Origin: Bacteroidales bacterium
GTDB taxonomy: Bacteria; Bacteroidota; Bacteroidia; Bacteroidales; UBA932
DNA: 42,547 nt
Direction of reading: 5' to 3'
Assembly: GCA_017509755.1 (NCBI GenBank)
Contig: JAFWOY010000023.1
Span: 1 to 42,547 of the forward strand
Shown here: piece by piece, positions 32,610-40,740 of the stretch
How the letters are laid out: each line of letters begins with the position of its first letter
Position numbering within the stretch: the first letter of the stretch is position 1
Position numbers and translations under genes: made by a program
Notes under the pieces: model-generated
Told to the model about the DNA's origin: nothing
Databases searched by the model: none
The model's input: the letters and a program-made list of their open reading frames with translations, nothing else

Positions 32610-33728
32610 TTAAAGACCCCTGCGCAAGACTGGTGTGGCGTAGATCCGGATCAGGATGTCGCGGATAATGCGGCGGTCCACCATGTGTTTGGGAAGTGTG
32701 TTCAATTCTTCTTTCAGATACTGTTCAAACTGGGCGCTGACATACTTATCGGAAGGCGTACGGCCTGTCAGCATCTCGGCAGCCGCCAGATTGCTGGGCC
32801 AGATCCGGTAGGCGTTCAGGATCCGTTCATCGACGAGAGCTGCCAGTTTCCGGAAACGCTGGTTTTTGTCCAGAATCGCACAGGACTGGATATCCTCCGC
32901 ATCGATCGGCTTGCAGAAGGCCACATGAACACGTCCCTTCTGCTGCATGATGCCCAACACGATGCTCTCGAGGTCTTCGCCGGGACGCTTGATATACGTA
33001 CCCATCATTTGCTTGATATAAACCTCGTAAGCCTTTTTGATTCCGCAACTTTCAATCTCATAGGACACGCATACCGGCATCAGTTTCAAGCCCGCCATGT
33101 TCTCGGCGAAATCCCGGCTTCCGCTCATAGAAAGCATCTTGAGAAGACCCTGCTCCGTGGTGTCATTGCCATCCTTTGTACGGCCGTTCCGGTGCGAAAT
33201 CCAGACAGAAGCCGGCATCTCATCGTTCAGCCGCATGCGGATATAGGAAGACAGTTCGCGCGAAGTTTCCAAAAGCTCCCGCGGGCTGACACTGCGCGAC
33301 ACCTTGATCATGCGGTTGGAGCGCATCAGGTCTTCCACGAACTGGTTATAGATCAGATTATCCCCTACTGCAATCTCGGAAAGAGGCAGGCCATTGTCCT
33401 TGAAGATATACTGGATAAAAGCCGAGTCCAGCACGATATCCCGGTGCGAAGAGAGCATTGTATAGCATTTCCCGCCGTCAAACCATTCCAATCCCTCATA
33501 AGTCAAGCCCTTGGTCGTTTTGCCGAGAATACTGCGCACAGCCGGATACATCACCCGCGTCTGGAAATCATCGACACCCTGGATCGTATTGAGCGTATTG
33601 CGCAGGATATCCGTATCTTTTCCCGGGAAGAGAAAAGCGGAAATCTGCTCCATCAAGCGGTTGTTGGATGCCCGCTTGAGGGCAGCCGCCGTTTCGGCAT
33701 CGTTATAGGGACGGATATCCTCGTACAT
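32610..33728 (-). CDS. PlsC-like glycerol-phosphate acyltransferase family protein
   Basis: 372 residues from the ATG at 33728 (a TTG two codons upstream is possible). The acyltransferase motif I region reads LSSHRDIVLDSAF, with His-Arg-Asp and a second Asp six residues after the His rather than the usual five. The later block VWISHRNGRTKDGND resembles motif III. It probably acylates glycerol-3-phosphate or lysophosphatidate, or another lipid precursor, at the inner membrane. It follows a membrane-protein gene by 12 nt and ends at a clear terminator. The exact acceptor is unknown. Confidence 0.75.
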   Translation of the reverse strand: MYEDIRPYNDAETAAALKRASNNRLMEQISAFLFPGKDTDILRNTLNTIQGVDDFQTRVMYPAVRSILGKTTKGLTYEGLEWFDGGKCYTMLSSHRDIVLDSAFIQYIFKDNGLPLSEIAVGDNLIYNQFVEDLMRSNRMIKVSRSVSPRELLETSRELSSYIRMRLNDEMPASVWISHRNGRTKDGNDTTEQGLLKMLSMSGSRDFAENMAGLKLMPVCVSYEIESCGIKKAYEVYIKQMMGTYIKRPGEDLESIVLGIMQQKGRVHVAFCKPIDAEDIQSCAILDKNQRFRKLAALVDERILNAYRIWPSNLAAAEMLTGRTPSDKYVSAQFEQYLKEELNTLPKHMVDRRIIRDILIRIYATPVLRRGL

Positions 33729-33740
33729 GGGCAAAAAGGA

Positions 33741-34457
33741 TCAATGTTTGATGAAGGCCAGGGCTCCCAGCGGCAGGATTGCCGAAAGGTAGAGCGGAAT
33801 CATCGCCAGGACCGGCATATAGGCAAATTGCGTGTAAGCAAGGACATGCTGAATCATCAAAACCGCATAGACCAGCACGATGGCACAGCCAAGCAGATAC
33901 CAGATCCGCCAGTGGGTCAGGTAGAAAAGAAGCAGTGCCAGCACCACGGTACACATCGGCACCAGCAGGTGGAACAAACTGTCCCCTCCCACAGCCCGCA
34001 TCGCGCAGACCACGGAAGAAACCAGCATCCCGGCAAAAAGCAGGGCATAGCAGTATTTGGCAGCCCCGCTGCCAGCCGCACTGCGCCGGATCGCCGTCGC
34101 GGAAACCTTGTCGGCCGCCTGTTTTTTCCGTTTCCGGAAATAGAAGAAATACAGCACGATAACGACAACAGCCGCGATGCACCAGACCAGCGCCGGCTGG
34201 GAAGGAGACCACAAAGCCTTCTTTTCGCCGAAGGGCCAGTACGTGAACAGGCTTATGCCCAGCAGGCCAAAGTACCAGAGTGCAGTCCAGCCCGTTTCAA
34301 TGAACATCGCACGGCCTTTTACCCGTCCGCCCCGCACTGCCAGGATGAAACACAGGCAAAGCAGCGCGAACAGCACGGCGCCAATCAGCACCCACAAGCC
34401 GTTCGAAAAGCCCAACGACTGGGCAATGAAACCATTGATATCGAAAATACTCTTCAT
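33741..34457 (-). CDS. Integral membrane protein of unknown function
   Basis: 238 residues, mostly hydrophobic, with about seven predicted helices: WVLIGAVLFALLCLCFILAV, a second near 55-70, LVWCIAAVVVIVLYFFYF near 90, and four more in the second half. A basic loop (FRKRKKQAADK) lies in the middle. I do not recognise a family. It sits between queA (25 nt upstream) and the acyltransferase gene and is probably co-transcribed with the latter, which hints at an envelope or lipid role without proving it. Confidence 0.75.
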   Translation of the reverse strand: MKSIFDINGFIAQSLGFSNGLWVLIGAVLFALLCLCFILAVRGGRVKGRAMFIETGWTALWYFGLLGISLFTYWPFGEKKALWSPSQPALVWCIAAVVVIVLYFFYFRKRKKQAADKVSATAIRRSAAGSGAAKYCYALLFAGMLVSSVVCAMRAVGGDSLFHLLVPMCTVVLALLLFYLTHWRIWYLLGCAIVLVYAVLMIQHVLAYTQFAYMPVLAMIPLYLSAILPLGALAFIKH

Positions 34458-34474
34458 TTCTTTGCTTTGAAATA

Positions 34475-34482
34475 CAAATATA
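34475..34482 (-). promoter_or_regulatory. Possible -7 element for the membrane-protein/acyltransferase pair
   Basis: On the minus strand TATATTTG matches TAnnTTTG, 17 nt before the ATG at 34457 and directly after the queA stop codon. No -33 TTTG at the proper spacing, which would lie inside queA. Confidence 0.4.
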
Positions 34483-35712
34483 TCAAACTTTTTGCAATAA
34501 TGACGAATCGCCGTAGCTCAAGAAGCGGAAATCATGGGCCAGGGCGAAATCGTAGACAGCCCGCCAGGCATCCCCCACCAAAGCGCTGATCAACAGGAGC
34601 AACGTGCTCTTGGGCTGGTGGAAGTTGGTCACGAGATAGTCGATGACCCGGAAACGGTAGCCGGGGACAATGATAATGCGCGTACGGGAAGAAAGCTCAT
34701 CCAGTCCGTTCTTGTCCAGATACGCCACAAGTGCTTGAATAGCAACGGATAAAGGATAATCATACCCCTCTGGACGATAGGGCTCCCATTGTTCGACGAT
34801 ACCCGGTTCACCGACCTCCAGGCAGTGAACCCCCAGGAAATAGAGGGATTCCAGACAACGCGTGGAGGTCGTGCCTACCGCCGTCAAAGGGCGTTCTCCC
34901 TTGGCGGCCAAAGCTTTCAGAAAAACCTTGGAAACCGAGAACGGTTCACTGTGCATAGTGTGGTCGCCAATGGTCTCGCTCTTCACAGGAAGGAACGTAC
35001 CCGCCCCTACGTGCAGGCAGAGGTGAAGGCGCGTAATGCCTTTTGCATCAATCGCATCCAATTCCCGTTGCGTGAAATGCAGACCCGCGGTCGGCGCCGC
35101 CACAGAGCCTTCATATTTGGCATACCAGGTTTGGTAACGCTCCAGATCGATTGCCTCGGTATCCCGCTTCAAATAGGGAGGAATCGGAATGCGTCCGGCA
35201 TGCTCCATGACTTGGGAGAAAGAGTAACCGCCCTTCCAATAAAAGGCGACAATCGCTGCCTGGCCTCGCTCGATAAGCTCCGCTTCCAACGACATTTCCT
35301 GTAACAGCGGTGCATCTGCGTGATCCGGTGCGATATAGAGATGCAGGCGTCCGCCCTTCCAGCGCTTGACATTGCCGATAATAGCTTTCCAGCGGCAGGA
35401 AGCAGTCGTCGCAAAACACAATTGATAATCTTGTGGATCAGCTGGTTCCAGACAGAATACCTCAATCAGGGCACCGGTATCCTTTTGAAAGAACAAACGG
35501 GCCGGCACTACCTTCGTGTTATTGAACACCATCAGCGAATTTTCCGGGAGACAGTCAGCCAGGTCGCGGAATTTTCGATTCTCAGGCACTCTTCCGCTGC
35601 CATCCGTAAAGACAAGAAGCTTTGAATCATCACGTTGCGCAAGGGGATACCGTGCGATGCGCTCTTCGGGAAGTGGATAATTGTAATCTTCTATGCGAAT
35701 ATCCTGTACCAT
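34483..35712 (-). CDS. queA: tRNA preQ1(34) S-adenosylmethionine ribosyltransferase-isomerase
   Basis: 409 residues. It transfers and rearranges the ribosyl group of SAM onto preQ1 in tRNA to form epoxyqueuosine. The N-terminus IEDYNYPLPEERIARYPLAQR, the central APTAGLHFTQRELDAI and the later HVGAGTFLPVKSE and TVGTTSTRCLE-like segments are those of QueA. It is longer than the roughly 350-residue proteobacterial form, as is usual for Bacteroidota. The ATG at 35712 is 19 nt from a consensus promoter. Confidence 0.95.
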   Translation of the reverse strand: MVQDIRIEDYNYPLPEERIARYPLAQRDDSKLLVFTDGSGRVPENRKFRDLADCLPENSLMVFNNTKVVPARLFFQKDTGALIEVFCLEPADPQDYQLCFATTASCRWKAIIGNVKRWKGGRLHLYIAPDHADAPLLQEMSLEAELIERGQAAIVAFYWKGGYSFSQVMEHAGRIPIPPYLKRDTEAIDLERYQTWYAKYEGSVAAPTAGLHFTQRELDAIDAKGITRLHLCLHVGAGTFLPVKSETIGDHTMHSEPFSVSKVFLKALAAKGERPLTAVGTTSTRCLESLYFLGVHCLEVGEPGIVEQWEPYRPEGYDYPLSVAIQALVAYLDKNGLDELSSRTRIIIVPGYRFRVIDYLVTNFHQPKSTLLLLISALVGDAWRAVYDFALAHDFRFLSYGDSSLLQKV

Positions 35713-35731
35713 CGGTCGATTTTTGGCAGTG

Positions 35732-35763
35732 CAAAAATACGCTTTTGTAAACAGAAATACAAA
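35732..35763 (-). promoter_or_regulatory. Promoter of queA
   Basis: On the minus strand: TTTG (35763-35760), 20 nt, TATTTTTG (35739-35732). Full consensus. Confidence 0.85.
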
Positions 35764-35889
35764 GAATATGTTTTCGGCCCAGGTTGTTTACAGACAGCAA
35801 CACGAGATGCTCGTTTACAAAATAGTGCATCCTTGCGCCGTTCCCTTTGACAAGAAAACGGGACGCGCCGCAGGTTGCCGACAAAAATA
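35764..35889 (-). ncRNA. Possible small structured RNA upstream of queA
   Basis: TATTTTTG at 35889-35882 on the minus strand could start a short transcript that ends before or runs into the queA promoter. The GC-rich part folds well: the segment 35875-35830 forms a long hairpin (GCGCGTCCC with GGGAACGGCGC, two single-base bulges), ACGAG/CTCGT near 35799-35811 forms another, and TCGGC/GCCGA could close the whole. There is no -33 box and no T run, so this is only a candidate. A 90-codon frame across it is not convincing. Confidence 0.25.
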
Positions 35890-36165
35890 AACTGCTTCTC
35901 ATCGAAATACTATTTTATTCACCTAATACCCAATATTTTATATGTATAATCTAAACTATTACTTAGTTAACAAACCTAAACAATTGGCAAAAACAACGTA
36001 AATGGACTTGAATTTTCGAATTAGTCCAATTATTCCCAACAATTTAGCCAATTTTACCTCCCATGGAAGTCCAATTATTTAGAAGTATCCATTTGTAGCT
36101 AACGTGTTGACCTTGAAATGTTACAATCGTAAATGTTGAAAATCGTAGAATTACCCTTTCTTTTC
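35890..36165. other. AT-rich intergenic region with repeated TGGACT/AGTCCA words
   Basis: No gene is seen. AGTCCAATTATT occurs twice as a direct repeat (36023-36034 and 36068-36079). TGGACT at 36003-36008 faces the first copy, with AATT/AATT inside, so 36003-36028 is an inverted repeat. These lie upstream of the XRE regulator promoter and may be its operators. Confidence 0.5.
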
Positions 36166-36197
36166 TTTGGCACTTTCATGATTTGTTTTTACATTTG
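36166..36197 (+). promoter_or_regulatory. Promoter of the XRE-type regulator
   Basis: TTTG at 36166-36169, 20 nt, TACATTTG at 36190-36197. Full consensus. The predicted start leaves a leader of about 7 nt to the ATG at 36211, or 16 nt to the ATG at 36220. Confidence 0.85.
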
Positions 36198-36210
36198 TAT
36201 ATCCTAAAAA

Positions 36211-36672
36211 ATGGCCTTTATGAACGAGCGACTGAAGCAATTTCTTGCCATGGAGAATCTCTCCCCTGCCCGCTTTGCCGAAGTGATGGGCATCCAACGC
36301 TCCGGCATCTCGCATCTCCTCGCCGGACGCAACAAACCGAGTTTCGAGTTCCTGCAGAAAATGATGACCGCCTACCCCGACATCAACTACGAATGGTTGA
36401 TTCTCGGAAAAGGCCGGCCGTACAAAAGTGACCGGCCGATGGCAGAAATCGACGCCAAAAAGGACATTTTTACAGATTATCCTGAAGAAACGACACCGGA
36501 TGATTCGGGATTAGATTCTGACGATCAGTCAGTTATCGACGATTTCCCGGCAGAACAACCCGCTGAGAATCGCGTATTCGGAGATATGCCTGCCCCCGCC
36601 CAGCCGAAAACGGGGCGAAAAATCGCCCGCATCATTGTCTTTTTCAACGACGGAACCTACGAAGAGAAATAA
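36211..36672 (+). CDS. XRE-type helix-turn-helix regulator
   Basis: 153 residues. Residues about 4-65 form a Cro/C1-type HTH: NERLKQFLAMENLSPARFAEVMGIQRSGISHLLAGRNKPSFEFLQ. The domain ends with YEWLILGKGRPYK, typical of Bacteroidota members. The middle (75-130) is acidic and low in hydrophobics, probably disordered, and the end (KIARIIVFFNDGTYEEK) is a short conserved tail seen in this group. The alternative start at 36220 removes three residues. Upstream repeats may be its binding sites. It is followed by a separate -7 box for the DHODH-like gene. Confidence 0.88.
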   Translation: MAFMNERLKQFLAMENLSPARFAEVMGIQRSGISHLLAGRNKPSFEFLQKMMTAYPDINYEWLILGKGRPYKSDRPMAEIDAKKDIFTDYPEETTPDDSGLDSDDQSVIDDFPAEQPAENRVFGDMPAPAQPKTGRKIARIIVFFNDGTYEEK

Positions 36673-36676
36673 ATCG

Positions 36677-36684
36677 TACCTTTG
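36677..36684 (+). promoter_or_regulatory. -7 element for the DHODH-like/cinA operon
   Basis: TACCTTTG matches TAnnTTTG, 14 nt before the ATG at 36699; no clear -33 box at 19-20 nt, inside the end of the regulator gene. Confidence 0.55.
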
Positions 36685-36698
36685 TATATTAAAATACA

Positions 36699-37439
36699 AT
36701 GGCGATAACTCTTACCAAACAGATTCCCTTTTTGCGCTTACTCAAGTATGCGCGTTTTCTGCATCCGCTCGTCCGCTTCTTCTACCATCGCAAGACAACC
36801 GGCCAGCAGAAACTGCTGATGGGAATCCAGTTCGCCCATCCTGTCGGCGTGTCGGCCGGCGTGGACAAGCGTGGTGAGTTTACCGATGCCATTTCCTGCT
36901 TCTCCCCCGCTTTCATCGAGATCGGCCCGCTGCGCGATGTCCGCTATTCCATCCATCACTTGCAGAATCGGACGGCAAATACGGTCATCCTGGGCAATCT
37001 GAGCAATTCGACCGACCTGGTCGAATCCTTCACGCTCATCTATGACTTTGTCGACGGCATCATCCTCAATGTATCACAAGGCAGTTCCGTCGCCAAGGTC
37101 ATCGACCACCTGCTCGAGCTGAGACGCTACAACGATACTTATAAACCAATCATTTTCAAACTGTTCCCCGACCTGACCTCGGAAGACCTCGACAAAGTGG
37201 TCTCCTATGCCCTGGGGAGCGGAATCGACGGCATGATGGTCGGCGCGGAATTCGTCGACAAGATCCGGGAGAAGACGCTCGGCCTGATTCCGGTCATTGC
37301 TACAGCGGAGATTGCCGCGCCCGAGCGCGCAGCACAAATCCTTGATACCGGGGCTGATCTGCTAGCCGTTACCAACTCACCGTTCCACTACGGCCCCAGA
37401 CTCGTCTATAGAATCGTCAAATATCTGGAAAAGAGATGA
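36699..37439 (+). CDS. Degenerate dihydroorotate-dehydrogenase-like protein
   Basis: 246 residues, shorter than PyrD (about 320-340). Class-2 DHODH landmarks can be followed: FAHPVGVSAGVDKRGEFTDA matches the NPLGLAAGLDKDG region, and IIFKLFPDLTSEDLDKV matches the VKIAPDLS region. But the catalytic NISSPNT block reads NVSQGSS, the FMN phosphate loop VGGI reads TAEI, and the stretch that binds FMN and substrate between them is shortened. It may have lost flavin binding or changed substrate. It overlaps cinA by 4 nt (ATGA), so the two are coupled. Confidence 0.75.
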   Translation: MAITLTKQIPFLRLLKYARFLHPLVRFFYHRKTTGQQKLLMGIQFAHPVGVSAGVDKRGEFTDAISCFSPAFIEIGPLRDVRYSIHHLQNRTANTVILGNLSNSTDLVESFTLIYDFVDGIILNVSQGSSVAKVIDHLLELRRYNDTYKPIIFKLFPDLTSEDLDKVVSYALGSGIDGMMVGAEFVDKIREKTLGLIPVIATAEIAAPERAAQILDTGADLLAVTNSPFHYGPRLVYRIVKYLEKR

Positions 37440-38686
37440 AAACTGCTTCTATCTGTACCATCGGCGATGAGATTCTCATCGGTCAGATTGTAGATACGAA
37501 CTCCTCTTATATAGCCCGTGAACTCAACCTCCTCGGTATCCAGGTCCGCTACATGACCTCCATCGGAGACGACCGGGAGCGAATCCTTACCGAACTCGGC
37601 AACTGTCTGGACCACACGGACATCGTCATTGTCACAGGTGGACTTGGACCTACCAAGGATGATATCACGAAAGATGCGCTCCGCGAACTGGCTGGCGCCA
37701 AAGGCTACAAAGTCTCGACCGAGCAGATGGCGCACATCGAACGGATTCTCGGAGCGCGCGGCATTCCGCTCATCGACACCAACAGGGCCCAAGCCCTAGT
37801 TCCGGATACATGTACCGTGATTCCCAACAAATTGGGTACTGCCCCCTGCATGGCCTTTTATGGAATGGGTGCCCAGGGAACTTCGGCGCTTTATTCCCTA
37901 CCCGGTGTGCCTTTCGAAGCCATTGGTTTACTTCCCGATGTCATGGCCGATATTCGTCGACACTTTGAATTGGAGGAGATTACGCACCATACCATCGTGA
38001 CTTTCGGCATTCCCGAATCTACGCTGGCCAAGCAAATCGAGACTTGGGAAGATGCGCTTCCTTCCAATATCCACCTTGCCTACCTGCCCAACCCGACCAT
38101 CGGTGTCCGCCTGCGGCTCACGCAGTTCGGCGGAAAAGCCGACTTTACACCATATATTGCTCAATTACAGGCCATTCTGGGCAATGCAATTTACGGAGAG
38201 GGGGATGATACCTTGCAGGAAGTCATCGGCCGGAAACTTCGCGCAGAAGGCAAGACGCTGGCGTTGGCCGAATCTTGCACAGGCGGCCATCTGTCCGAAC
38301 TCATCACCTCGGTAGCAGGTTGCAGCGACTACTACAAGGGCTCGGTCACATCCTACGCCAACGAAGTGAAAATGAAGGTATTGGGGGTCAAATCCGAAAC
38401 ACTGGCCCGCTATGGTGCCGTCAGTGAGGCGTGTGTCCGCGAGATGGCAGCCGGCGTTCTCCGTGCCCTCGATACCGACTACGCCGTAGCCACTTCCGGC
38501 ATTGCCGGTCCGGGCGGTGGATCCCCTGAAAAGCCGGTCGGAACTGCCTGGCTGGCAGCCGCGAAAAAGCTTCCGGACAATAGCGTGACCGTTGCCACCG
38601 AATGCGTCCATTTCGCCTCCTCCCGCACCGTCAACATCGAACGCTTCGCCTCCCACGCCCTCGATTTGCTCCGCAAGAATCTATAA
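37436..38686 (+). CDS. cinA: CinA family nicotinamide-nucleotide amidase
   Basis: 416 residues with two domains. The N-terminal MoCF-like domain (about 1-170: ICTIGDEILIGQIVDTNSS, VTGGLGPTKDDITKDAL) acts as an ADP-ribose pyrophosphatase in some members. The C-terminal PncC amidohydrolase domain (about 255-416) has the active-site serine in ALAESCTGGHLSE, then YYKGSVTSYANEVK and SGIAGPGGGSPEKPVGTAW. It recycles pyridine nucleotides by deamidating NMN. It is coupled to the DHODH-like gene upstream and is followed 6 nt later by a serine hydrolase. Confidence 0.95.
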   Translation: MKTASICTIGDEILIGQIVDTNSSYIARELNLLGIQVRYMTSIGDDRERILTELGNCLDHTDIVIVTGGLGPTKDDITKDALRELAGAKGYKVSTEQMAHIERILGARGIPLIDTNRAQALVPDTCTVIPNKLGTAPCMAFYGMGAQGTSALYSLPGVPFEAIGLLPDVMADIRRHFELEEITHHTIVTFGIPESTLAKQIETWEDALPSNIHLAYLPNPTIGVRLRLTQFGGKADFTPYIAQLQAILGNAIYGEGDDTLQEVIGRKLRAEGKTLALAESCTGGHLSELITSVAGCSDYYKGSVTSYANEVKMKVLGVKSETLARYGAVSEACVREMAAGVLRALDTDYAVATSGIAGPGGGSPEKPVGTAWLAAAKKLPDNSVTVATECVHFASSRTVNIERFASHALDLLRKNL

Positions 38687-38692
38687 ACCCAT

Positions 38693-39856
38693 ATGAAAGC
38701 CATTCATTATCTATTCGTTTGCATCCTTCTGATGGTTTCTTGTACTCCTTCACCCGACAAAGAGGCTGCGGCCAAACTCGACAAGCTTTGCACGTCGCTC
38801 TTCCCGGCCGATGAACCCGGCGCCGCTGTCCTCGTCATGCGCGGTGACGATATCCTTTTCGACAAAGGATATGGCATCGCGGACATCGACACGAAAAAGC
38901 CCATCGACGGCAACACTTTCTTCAATATCGCCTCGGTTTCCAAGCAGTTCACGGCCGTAGCCATCCTGCAACTGGCTGAAGAAGGGAAGCTTTCGTTGGA
39001 AGATTCTGTCTCCAAGTACTTTCCGGAGTTCAAAGCCGATTTCTGGAAAGACATCCAGATCAAGCATCTCCTCTCCCACTCTTCCGGTGTTCCGGACGCT
39101 CGTGGCGGCATTCCGCGGGAAGAGAAGATCAAAGGAGACGAGAAACTGGCCATGTCCTATCTGCCCGATCTCAACTTTCTCCACTTTGAGCCCGGCACGG
39201 CCTACGAATACATCAACCCTACGTTCGTACTTTGTGGAGCCATTGTAGAAAAAGTTACAGGTCAGCCATTTACCGAATATGTAGCCGAGCACGTTTTCCG
39301 GCCGGCTGGCATGGAGCAAACAGTATATTTCGACCCGCAGCATCAGGAACTGATCCCGAATATGGCACATGGATACGAATATGCCGATGTCGAAGACATG
39401 CCAGAAGAACGAACCGCCGACAGCACCCCCAGCAAAGAGCCGAAGAACTGGTATGAATACGACTATGGAGAAGAGACCTTCTTTGCGACCCGTCCGGACG
39501 GCGGCATCTATTCCTCGACACACGAATTCGTGCAGTGGGAGAAGGCCTTGCGTGCAAACAAAGTGCTCTCCGCCGCTTCCCGTACAGATGCCCACACACC
39601 GCATACCTTCGCTTCCGACAGTCCCTGGAGCGACTATCAGAACCGTCCCAATACCTGGTATGGCTATGGCTGGTTCATTGAGCCGAAGACCGATACCACT
39701 AAGGAAGTGATCTATCACACCGGTGACAACGGCGGTTTCAAGATCCTCGCCGCCCGTTACCCCGAAGACAACGCCCTGGTACTGGTCTTCGCCAACCGCG
39801 CCGACTGGGACCGTTACGACGTCATGCAACAAATTGAAGCCATTTACGGACTATGA
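38693..39856 (+). CDS. Serine hydrolase of the class C beta-lactamase fold, lipoprotein
   Basis: 387 residues. A lipoprotein signal ends at LLMVSCTPS (Cys17). The SxxK motif is in NIASVSKQFTAVA (about residue 81), the Y-x-N motif in AYEYINPTFVLCG, and HTGDNGGFK replaces the KTG box. These proteins are esterases, D-amino-acid peptidases or penicillin-binding-like enzymes rather than proven beta-lactamases. It is coupled to the downstream esterase by a 4-nt ATGA overlap. Confidence 0.9.
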   Translation: MKAIHYLFVCILLMVSCTPSPDKEAAAKLDKLCTSLFPADEPGAAVLVMRGDDILFDKGYGIADIDTKKPIDGNTFFNIASVSKQFTAVAILQLAEEGKLSLEDSVSKYFPEFKADFWKDIQIKHLLSHSSGVPDARGGIPREEKIKGDEKLAMSYLPDLNFLHFEPGTAYEYINPTFVLCGAIVEKVTGQPFTEYVAEHVFRPAGMEQTVYFDPQHQELIPNMAHGYEYADVEDMPEERTADSTPSKEPKNWYEYDYGEETFFATRPDGGIYSSTHEFVQWEKALRANKVLSAASRTDAHTPHTFASDSPWSDYQNRPNTWYGYGWFIEPKTDTTKEVIYHTGDNGGFKILAARYPEDNALVLVFANRADWDRYDVMQQIEAIYGL

Positions 39857-40725
39857 AAAAGTTCATCACCTGCTGGGTTTGGGTCTGCGTCGCAGTAACA
39901 ACAGCCTGGGCGCAGCCACTTCGGGAAAGCGTCCTTCGTACCGAGTGTGTTCCTAGTGCGATCCTGGGCGAAGATGTCCTTGTGAATGTTTATTTGCCTG
40001 CGGGGTATGACCCGGCAGCCGAAAAGTTATATCCATCAGTCTATCTACTTCACGGACTGTCAGATACCTACACGTCCTGGGAAGAAAAGGGACAAATGAA
40101 AAATGTGGTGGACCAGCTTATCGCTTCCGGAGAATCGGCCCGCATGATCATCATCATGCCCAATGCTGGCGACCCGGACACCCGCAACCAATGGAACGGC
40201 TATTTCAATATGCCTGGGTGGCGCTACGAAGATTTCTTCTTCAGCGAACTGATTCCAGCCATGGAAGCACGTTTCCGAATCCAGGCAGACAAAGCGCATC
40301 GGGCCATCATGGGACTCTCCATGGGCGGTGGCGGCAGTACCGTCTATAGTCAACGGCATCCGGATATGTTCTCCAGTTGCTACGCCATGAGCGCCTGGCT
40401 GGACAACGACGAGCCCTGGTCCGATAACCCCAAAGACAAGCTATATATGGTTTGTCAATCGGTACACGAGCATTCGGCCATCGACTTCGTGAAGCAAGCG
40501 GACGAAGCAACCCTCGCCAAACTCCGCACAGTCAAGTGGTTCATCGACTGCGGGGATGATGATTTCCTCCTGGATCTTTCACTGGATTTGTATCAGGAAA
40601 TGCGTCGGCGCAACGTTCCGGCGGAGCTTCGCGTCCGCGACGGCTGGCATTTCTGGGAATATTGGCACCAGGCCCTGCGCCTCGCCCTTCCCTTCGCCAC
40701 CCGCAATTTCGGTACGAAACAATAA
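39853..40725 (+). CDS. Secreted alpha/beta-hydrolase esterase (esterase D-like)
   Basis: 290 residues. The signal peptide is MKKFITCWVWVCVAVTTAWAQ. The alpha/beta fold shows the oxyanion region VYLLHGLSDTYTSWEE, the nucleophile elbow IMGLSMGGGG (Ser), an acid in KWFIDCGDDDFLLD and the histidine in RDGWHFWEYWH. The family includes S-formylglutathione hydrolase, tributyrin esterase and feruloyl esterase; with an export signal it probably deacylates sugars or small esters in the periplasm. It is followed by a convergent serine hydrolase 15 nt away with no clear terminator between. Confidence 0.9.
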   Translation: MKKFITCWVWVCVAVTTAWAQPLRESVLRTECVPSAILGEDVLVNVYLPAGYDPAAEKLYPSVYLLHGLSDTYTSWEEKGQMKNVVDQLIASGESARMIIIMPNAGDPDTRNQWNGYFNMPGWRYEDFFFSELIPAMEARFRIQADKAHRAIMGLSMGGGGSTVYSQRHPDMFSSCYAMSAWLDNDEPWSDNPKDKLYMVCQSVHEHSAIDFVKQADEATLAKLRTVKWFIDCGDDDFLLDLSLDLYQEMRRRNVPAELRVRDGWHFWEYWHQALRLALPFATRNFGTKQ

Positions 40726-40740
40726 AACGGCTTCCCGACG

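Noticed and set aside
35630..35902. A 90-codon frame on the - strand upstream of queA
   Set aside because: It crosses the queA promoter and overlaps the queA start, and begins before the only possible -7 box; the region is better read as promoter plus possible structured RNA.
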